From Hyperoplus lanceolatus (Eukaryota; Chordata; Actinopteri; Uranoscopiformes; Ammodytidae): a stretch of DNA of 64,000 bases. The first letter of the stretch is position 1, and the number at the start of each line of letters is the position of its first letter. Shown in pieces: positions 56,514 to 64,000 of this stretch. Under the pieces are notes generated by a model, which was given only the letters and a program-made list of their open reading frames with translations, made no database searches and was not told where the DNA came from. The DNA is taken from contig CM049395.1 of NCBI GenBank assembly GCA_026929865.2, positions 30,389,001-30,453,000 on the forward strand, written 5' to 3'. Position numbers and translations under genes: made by a program.

Positions 56514-56753
56514 GGGTGTATTCACACATGCCGTGTTTAGTTCGGTTGAAACGAACTCAGATGCACTTCTGCCTTCGGTGCGCATCTTTCAGGCAGGTGT
56601 GAATACAGCAATCGCACTCGGGGGCGGACCAAACAAACGCTCCGAGACCCAGCTGAAGAGGTAGTCTCGGTGCGTTTCCAAACGCACTCTGCTGCAGTTC
56701 GTTTGTGGTGTGAATTTGTCCGGACTCGATCCGACCCAAATGCAGGAGGCACT
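56514..56753. mobile_element. truncated second copy of the GGGTGTATTCACACATG element
   Basis: Matches 54145-54385 at roughly 95 percent by eye and stops after GGAGGCACTG; the right end is absent. Confidence 0.8.
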
Positions 56754-57705
56754 GAAAAGTGAGTTCAATAGCTGACCGCACAGATCTAAAGTTACAGAAG
56801 ATTAAAGAAGGAGATAATTGGACTTGTGGACAAAGAGGAAAGCAGAGAGGGGCTACGTCTGAGAGGAAGCATTAATATCAGACAAGTCAGAGGGGCTTTT
56901 GGAGAATTAATGTGTCAATATCATCCTTTCCAAGGGTCCTACTGGAGAGAGAACAGGCGACACTTCCCAGTCATGATGTATATTTTATTCACTACTACTT
57001 AGAGAACATTAACCTTACTGTAAAGTTCAGCACGTGTAACCGAACACCGCAACTTCTATTATCAAAGGATTCCTCGGGAATGACATGCTTGTCATGTGCC
57101 GCTGCACATTCTGGATCAATGGGATTGGCTGTCTGATTTAATGCCTAATTTAAGTCATAAAAACTTAATTATCCACAACAGGATTGCCCTTTAAGCTCCA
57201 AACATCCATGTATCCATGTCACCTTGAACATTCCAGCTGTCAATGGCAATCTAAAATACACCGTTACAGTTTAATCAATTAACAAAAGTGGACAAAACCG
57301 TCCCAGTGTCCCTGATTGGCTCTTTAATCTTAGTCTATTGAGCACTTTGCCCTCCCTCCTCCCCTTTTCCTTAATTATCATAAAAAACGCTGAACAAAGA
57401 AAGATTCATGACGTACACTCACTTCATCATATGTAATCTACAGTAGACGGAATTTAACTGCCACTATTTTAAAATGACAAGACGCTACATTTTGGTTCTC
57501 AGCATAGGAGAGAGCTGCCATGCCATTTTAGTCTTATCAGCTTCCCTATGCAAAGCCATGCCAGGCAAGTGAAATGGAAACTGTGCATGGCCTGTAGGTA
57601 TGACTGTGTTTGTCTGCGTTAGCCCTGTGATAAACTGCCACTCCGTTCAGATGTAACCAACTCTAGACTAGAGCCTGAACATGGCAAATAGACTGCACTT
57701 ATATA
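56754..57705. other. intergenic DNA, nothing recognised
   Basis: Unique-looking sequence; no coding, RNA or repeat signal that I can support. Confidence 0.45.
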
Positions 57706-59227
57706 CAGTCATATGAAAAAGTTTGGGAATTTCTTTTTCTCAGTCACTGGACTCCTGCCATCACACAAAAATATAAAAGTGGCATGTCTTTAATTTACCA
57801 TAAACAGCTAAGTACTGGGATGTTTTCCAAACAAAGATTTTTTGAAAAAGCAGTATTTAGTTTTATGAAATTAAATAAAATGTGAAAACTCACAAAAAGT
57901 GGAACCCTGTGGTCTTGCTGATTTTAATGCATAACAGCATGTAAAACTGGAGTATAGGACTAAATACTAAAAATTGGTTGGATTATGTTGTTACCTTGAA
58001 CCTCAAATAAAGGTCTGTTTAATCATGATAAAATGTATTTTGTGGTGCCTAAATGCGTGAACACTTGACTCTGCAGAGTGAGACAGAATGCATCATCAAA
58101 ACAGCCCCAAAAAGATCTTAAAAACAAAGATTTTTTATATGAGTTTAGGGAAGGCTACAAGAAGCTTTCCCAAAGGTTTCAATTGTCAATTTCTACTGTA
58201 AGGAACGTTGTCAGGGAATGGAAGGACACAGGCACAGTTGTGAACCCAGGTCTAGCAGACCAAGAAAGTACAAGAGCGGCATATGCTGGGCGGATTGTGA
58301 AAATGGTCGCACACAACCCAAAGATCACCTCCAAAGACCTACAAGAAATATCTGCTGCAGATTGTGCATCTGTACATGGTTCTACAATTCAGTACTTGCA
58401 CCAAACACCTGTATGGCCGGGTGATGAGGAGGAAGCCCTTTCTGCGCCCACGCCACAGATACAGTTGCATGGAGTATGCTAAAGCTCATTTAGACAAGCC
58501 AGATTCATATTGGAAGAAAATGCTTTGGACTGATGAGACAACAATTAAGTTATTTGGTCTTTATAAAAAGCAGATGTTTTGGTGCAAATTGCACTGAATT
58601 GTTGAACGATGCAGGTCTTTGGAGGTGATCTGTGGGTTGTGTGCAACCATTCTCACAATCCTCCACCTATGCCGCTCCTGTTTTTTCTTTGGTCTGCCAC
58701 CTGGGTTTAACTGCCACTGTAGCCTGTGTCCTTCCATTCCCTGACAACGCCCTCAGCCTGAAATTGACAATTGAAACCTTTGGGAAAGCTTCTTGTAGCC
58801 TTCCCCTAAACCATGACAATGAACAATCTTTGTTTTTCAGATCTTTTGGGAGCTGTTTTGATGATCCCATTCTGTCTCACTTCAGCAGAGAGTCAAAGAG
58901 AAGTGCAACTTGCATTTAGGCACCTAAAATACATTTTCTGATGATTAAACAGACATTTCTATGAGGTTCAAGGCTTAACAACATAATCCAACCAACTTAA
59001 TGTTTAAAGTAATCAGTTTTACATGCTGGTACAGGCATTAAAATCAACAAAACCACAAGGGTTCCTATATTTTTGCACAGCCAGTTTTTCACATTTGTTT
59101 GGAAAACATCCCAGTACTTAGCTGTTCCTGGTAAATGAAAGACATACCACATTTATCTTTTTTTTGTGAAAGCAGAGTCAATTATAATGCCGGCTGAGAG
59201 GGTTTCCCAAACTTTTTCATATGACTG
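57706..59227. mobile_element. palindromic Tc1-like element made of two inverted 5' halves
   Basis: Ends CAGTCATATGAAAAAGTTTG and its inverse (24 bases identical), TA on both sides. The left arm (57706 to about 58343) and right arm (about 58609-59227) are inverted, diverged copies of the 5' UTR and N-terminal helix-turn-helix part of a Tc1-type transposase: plus 58078-58482 begins MRQNASSKQPQKDLKNK and minus 58870-58667 begins MGSSKQLPKDLKNK. Only the left side continues past the palindrome (58344-58608) to LWTDETTIKLFG, the first catalytic Asp. The C-terminal half with the second Asp and Glu is absent from both sides. Frame breaks are present. Dead and non-coding as it stands. Confidence 0.9.
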
Positions 59228-59249
59228 TATCACTGTTTTTCAACATGCT

Positions 59250-59450
59250 TTACATAGCCTCATTCACTGATACAACGTTAGAAGCAGCTACCATTCAGGT
59301 AAGAAGCTAACCAATGGGACCAATTTGGGGTTCAGTGCCTGCCCAGGGGACACTTAAACATGCGGCAGGAGGTGGGGTATCGAACCACCAACCCACCATG
59401 CAGTGGGTGATTGCTTTATCCACTGCCTACCCACTGCTGCGCCCCTGAAT
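59250..59450 (-). mobile_element. tRNA-derived SINE
   Basis: Read on minus: CAGTGGATAAAGC resembles an A-box region, GGTGGTTCGATACCCC a B-box, then CCCTGGGCAGGCACTGAACC, which is the conserved body of a common teleost SINE. It begins about 25 bases from the palindromic Tc1. Confidence 0.75.
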
Positions 59451-59454
59451 AGGT

Positions 59455-61060
59455 TTAGTAGTTTGGTTAACAAATAGATGGATGTTTTACCTGATCTGCA
59501 GCTATCTGATTTTGGCTCCACGCTAGCAAATGACGCGGCCTGCTCCTTCTTGTGCACTTCAACTGCAACCAGATTGATTGCAGCACCAGGCTGCTCCCCC
59601 ATGTGTCAACAGGGTCCCCGCTGGTAGTGTCTAATTATTGCAGAAGCTGTGATCTATGCTCAGAATTACTCTCTGTCTAATATGTTCCTGTAAGTTGTCA
59701 ATTCAGCTCACACCGTGTGGGCATACAATTGTTCCTTCGGATTACTATGTACTGCTGCATCAGTGCTCCTCAACCATTCCCATACTACATTTTATAAAAG
59801 TTGCTAATGTTCACATAGTAGACAAAACTGACACTATAACTTCTATCTGGTCCTAGAATTGTGTTGACAGTATTGCTTTACATAGGGTGGTCCTCACAAT
59901 AAGGAACCCTGGTCAAACCTAGCAGCAGACTCTGTCAGAATCCCTTTCCTTGGCTTCCCATTCCATGTCAAACTGAGATCTGGCAGTAGACCTGGGATGC
60001 CTCCACCTTCATCAGGCTACCACTGTTGGCTTCTCCCTCTTCCTGTGTATCTGGACTGCGGAGGCGTTAAAGCTGTGCTGTTCCTATGCCCAAGGCTTCT
60101 ACTGTAACTGCTACATTTCCTGAATGCAGGCTCATTAATCAATGACTATTGCACACCCAAACATTTTACTGCCCTTCTCCAAGTTCTCTGTAACTTATCT
60201 TTCTAAACTTTAAAACTCTAGCTAATCCAATGTCTCTCCATTTGTTTCTCATTGTGGTCATAGACTTGTCTTGTTTCTAACTCTGCCTGGGTTTTCACTA
60301 ATATCATTTCCCATGGACACGGCAGCCAGTTTCTCCACTCAACAATGGTAGAAAAGCACAAAAGGGTCATACCTCTGCCCATCTTTTACTACCCAAAACT
60401 ACAAATCACTCCCACTCAGGGATACACATCCACGATGCCACAAAAAGCTCCTAGAATCCACAATTACTACCATTAAATATGAATAGTTGTTTTTAATAAT
60501 ATAAAACCTGTAAGTTCAAACTGCATACACACCCTGTAGCCAAATTATATACACTATCAAACAATTTTGCTATCAAACTATCAAACAGGTTGACACTGTT
60601 TCAGTATTACCTGTTTTATTCTTATAAGAGGAATATTTCCAACTGTGGAATTCAAAAGTCTTACAAAGGTATTACTACTTTGTTTTTAAGTCATTAACTG
60701 ATAGTATACAAATCAAATGCTTTAAAATGTAATAATAAAGGAAAACATTTAATACTAAAATGGGCCAATTCTTTTTTTTTAAATATATATTGATAAGAAA
60801 TTAGCTAAAGCACAGATCAAATCTTCCATAACACAATTACCTTACATTATTTTGAAAGTGTATAATAAATACAGTGTTTATAAAATACAGCCACTTTTTA
60901 GACCTAGCTGTTTCATATGACTAAAATGTGTCAGACAATAGGCTCATTAGTATGTTGATATTTCAGAAGAGAAATACAATTGATTGTAACACTGACCAGT
61001 CAGCTGTATGAGAAGGATGATTTTCAGTTTCAAAACTATTTGGTTTGTGCAATAGTGTAC
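59455..61060. other. intergenic DNA, no gene seen
   Basis: AT-rich in its right half. Short frames have no recognisable domain. Confidence 0.45.
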
Positions 61061-61063
61061 TTA

Positions 61064-61626
61064 TGGCACTTTTCCACCGCACACATGTAGCTCTACTCGA
61101 CTCAACTCGACATAGCTCAACTTGGTTTGGTGTAGCAAAAAGATAATGTCACTTTCTGCAAATAGTACCTCTCCCATCTGGCAGTCAATTATACAAAGGG
61201 GCAGGAAGCCGACTCCGGAGCCAAGTAGCAAAGCAGTAATTACGAGCAGTTGTTGTACTATTTATTGAACTAACCGCCAAAAATACGGATGGAAAATGTT
61301 TAAGGAAAACCACCCTTGTATCTGTTTGCTAAAAGAAGTAGAAGAATATTGCGACGGGCCATTAAAATAGTCCTGATGTGTTTGCTAATGCAAGCCATGT
61401 CTCAGCCTGAATATTTTATTGAGGAGAGTTTGGGAGAATATACAACAGAATGAAGCTGGGAGTCTCTGGCCAATCAGTGGCCGGCTGGCTGATGTCACCT
61501 TTTAGCATTGTTTAGCAACATAGAGCGAGGCGCTACCAGGTACCAGGTACCATGATTTTGAGATGGAAACGCCAAAAATGCGAGTTGAGTCGAGTCGAGC
61601 TGATACCACGCAGTGGAAAAGCGGCA
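61064..61626. mobile_element. TIR element of the TGGCRCTTTTCCACCGCA family, internally deleted copy
   Basis: Ends TGGCACTTTTCCACCGCA and GCAGTGGAAAAGCGGCA, with subterminal CGACTC repeats on both sides. Shares its interior (AATTACGAGCAGTTGTTGTA, ATATTGCGACGGGCC) with 62565-63526 but lacks several hundred bases. No clear target duplication. Confidence 0.75.
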
Positions 61627-61919
61627 TTTATCATTTCCGTGTGATCAGCAATACAATATGATGTGTGCACTAAGTGCAGCCAAATAAAACGTAGGAGTGA
61701 AAGACACTGGTAAAGTATAAAGCCTTGACAGCTTTAGTTTGATAGGTCAGATGTATAGCCTGACAGTAAGGAAAACAATTAAGAGTGTACTTAAGACAGT
61801 GTTGGAAAAGGCTGTCAGGGAGATCTATCATTTGGGAGAGCTCAGGAATTGTAGCAGTAGTGGTTGTTGTGTGTGAGCGTAAACATACTGACACAGATTA
61901 GTGCATCTACATACACAGG

Positions 61920-61921
<2 letters not shown>

Positions 61922-61955
<34 letters not shown>
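61922..61955. repeat. (TG)n microsatellite
   Basis: About sixteen units. Confidence 0.9.
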
Positions 61956-61957
<2 letters not shown>

Positions 61958-62164
61958 CGTACTGTATACATCAGTGTGTGTTAGAGCTGTGGGGCTCATA
62001 ACACAATGGTGAGCAGCACTGATAGTTTGGTCTGATGATTACAAAAAGTAACACACACTCATACTGTAGCAAATACAGTAGACACACACACACAAACATA
62101 TGCCCCAAGCCTTATTACAGACACATAAAGTCTCACTAACACAAACAAACACATGCTCAAACAA

Positions 62165-62187
62165 ACACACACACACACACACACACA
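62165..62187. repeat. (CA)n microsatellite
   Basis: About eleven units. Confidence 0.88.
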
Positions 62188-62564
62188 TTCTAAAAGTTGG
62201 CTCAGTTGATAAGCTGATTTCCCATCTTGTTCTGTGTGACAGGCCCATGAGAGCTGAAAAATATAAGAATACAGGGGGGTGAGGGATAAAAAGAGAGACT
62301 GAAAAATTAAGTATGAATAGGGACGTGGAAGTGAAGAGAAGAGATGACAAGAGAAGTGAAGCCGTGTCAAAGCTAGAAAAATAAATAAGTAGATTTTCCA
62401 TCAGATGTGTGCAAGGCCAAATGATAATGTTGCAGCTGCCTCCTGTGTCATCACACTGAATACAACTGACTGCCCTGCTGCACCCACACTGCACTCAAGC
62501 AGACAGAGAGGAGAGGAGAGGGGTGGAGAGTTCTTCCATGATACATCTAAGCAATATACAGTAT

Positions 62565-63526
62565 TGGCGCTTTTCCACCGCACATGTAGCTCGACTCGAC
62601 TCAACTCGACTCGACTCAACTTGGTTTGGTAGCAGCACGGGTTGTTTTCCACCGCAAATAGTACCCCAAGGAACGGGCGGGTCAAGCCGTAAGGGGCAGA
62701 AAGCTGACTCCGGAGCCATGTAGCAAAGCAAAAATTACGAGCAGTTGTTGTACTAATAACTGAACCAACCGCCAAAAATACGGATGGAAAATGTTTAGGA
62801 ATTCCCCACTTGTATCTGTTTGTTAAAAGAAGTAGAAGAATATTGCGACGGGCCATTAAAAGGGAGGATTGGTGTCCTGATGTGACTGTACTACACAGTC
62901 AGCAGTAGGAGGCCACGTACATCCCTATAAATAAATGGCATGATAAAGTTGACTGTTTAGTGCTTGTTTCAGGATAGGTGTTTTCAAATGCAAGCCGTGT
63001 CTCCAGCCTGGAATATTTATTGAGGTAACTAGTCCAGTCCGAGGCTGCATGTAACGCTTCGCATGTCTGTCCCAGCTGGCTACTATTTAGCCTAGCTGCT
63101 AGCTGCCTCACATGTCTCCTCTCGTATGTAAGTAACTTCCCCAACAACCAACACTGGGTGAGCTTAGCGAATATATGGAAAATAAATTCGGATCTGTGAT
63201 GCAAATCAAATGAAAGAGAGCCAGAGAAGGCTGACGCGGCGTAAATACACTAAAAGTCCCGGAGAGTTGGGGAGAATAAACAACAGAATGAAGCCGGTAG
63301 CTTGCCACTGATTGGGCCAGACAATAGCTCCTGGCCAATCAGTGCGGCCGGCCGTCTGCCGATCGTCACCTTAGCATCGGCTCAGCTCGCTTTGGACCCT
63401 AGAGCGAGGCTACACAAAAAAGCAGCCGCCACGTGCGCCAGGTACCATGAAATTGCGGTGGAAAAGCCAAAAATGCGAGTCGAGTCGAGTTGAGTCGAGC
63501 TGATACCATGCGGTGGAAAAGCGCCA
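62565..63526. mobile_element. TIR element of the TGGCGCTTTTCCACCGCA family, longer copy
   Basis: Ends TGGCGCTTTTCCACCGCA and TGCGGTGGAAAAGCGCCA. Next to the ends, CGACT/GACTC units are tandemly arrayed (62591-62617 and 63474-63500) in inverse orientation. 962 bases, no transposase. Flanking TAT and TAA do not match exactly. Confidence 0.78.
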
Positions 63527-63529
63527 TAA

Positions 63530-64000
63530 GGGTCTTGTGTTCTGACCCCAAGGCTGTTTTTTAAACTAACTGGTTCTATCTTTCATTTGAATGATAATTA
63601 TGGAAAATGAATTATGTGTTGTATTTGATCAGTTACTTTCAAGTGTTTGGAAAAATTACACTTGGAATATTTGATTTTCAAGTTAGCTGTCAGGATTGTA
63701 ACTGTTACAACATGTGTTGTTATGGCAGTTTAGAGTGGAAAAAGCAAATGGTTCAGTTTATCCCCTTGATTTTTTTGGTCTGTCTAAAAAAAGCTGGGGT
63801 AAAGTGACACGCATGACAACTTTTTTTGAAACAATCATATTTTTTCTGCCGTTCGTCCTGAATAAATTCTGATAAGGTACATTGCTAGGAAACATCCTGA
63901 ATTAATGGGAAATGTGTACATTTGACAGATAAATCATTTTAGCTCGCTAAGAGGAGAGCCAGGGCCGCAACTAACACCAGCTGCTCTACTTGGTGGCTAA
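63530..64000. other. intergenic DNA to window end, nothing recognised
   Basis: No coding or repeat feature that I can support. Confidence 0.45.

Noticed and set aside
59340-59450. A true tRNA gene
   Set aside because: A-box and B-box are degenerate, cloverleaf pairing is not evident, and the following sequence is the body of a known type of fish SINE.
62401-62856. 151-residue minus-strand frame across the TIR element at 62565
   Set aside because: Spans the element boundary and its CGACTC array (LSRVELSRVE repeats); chance frame.

Overview
The window is nuclear DNA of a ray-finned fish, most likely a percomorph teleost. The evidence is split vertebrate genes with GT-AG introns, long CA/TG microsatellites, an L2-type LINE, tRNA-derived SINEs, Tc1-like elements and many small TIR elements typical of teleosts. 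There is no prokaryotic organisation. I assembled gene models by eye from splice sites, reading phase and recognised protein families.

Layout. (1) 1-9.1 kb: first coding exon of a liprin-alpha gene (PPFIA family, closest to PPFIA4 from memory) on the minus strand, its first coding intron to the left and probable promoter/5' UTR DNA to the right. (2) 9.2-25.7 kb: a complete 14-exon minus-strand gene (24742 to 9374, 957 codons before the stop) for a zona pellucida (ZP) domain membrane glycoprotein. All 14 exons join in phase with consensus splice sites. It has a signal peptide, a cysteine-rich N-terminal module, an RRKR furin-like site, a Thr/Pro-rich region with repeated PWWWYW motifs, a short poly-His exon, a ZP domain, a second basic cleavage site, a transmembrane helix and a short tail. 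Its introns hold an L2 LINE, a palindromic Tc1 derivative, a SINE and other insertions. (3) 25.9-33.5 kb: non-coding DNA with several TIR elements. (4) 33.5-55.3 kb: a second tandem copy of the ZP gene in the same orientation, now a pseudogene. The start ATG is ATT, the 5' part of the repeat exon is replaced by a 7.5-kb insertion, and a Harbinger-like element separates exon 13 from its splice donor. (5) 55.3-64 kb: non-coding DNA with a second palindromic Tc1 derivative, a SINE and two related GGCGCTTTTCC-type TIR elements.

The two ZP copies give natural filled/empty site pairs. The SINE, the first palindromic Tc1, a TTAA-flanked element and the L2 LINE are in copy 1 only. The Harbinger-like element, other TIR elements and the 7.5-kb nested insertion are in copy 2 only. 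Most transposition here therefore followed the duplication.

Most unusual observations: two Tc1-type elements rebuilt as head-to-head palindromes, one from two 3' halves of the transposase gene and one from two 5' halves; the Trp-rich mucin-like repeat exon; a nested insertion that carries a scattered CpG-containing 14-base motif and a TIR element holding a decayed SAMD3-like gene; and a perfect 42-bp palindrome inside another TIR element.
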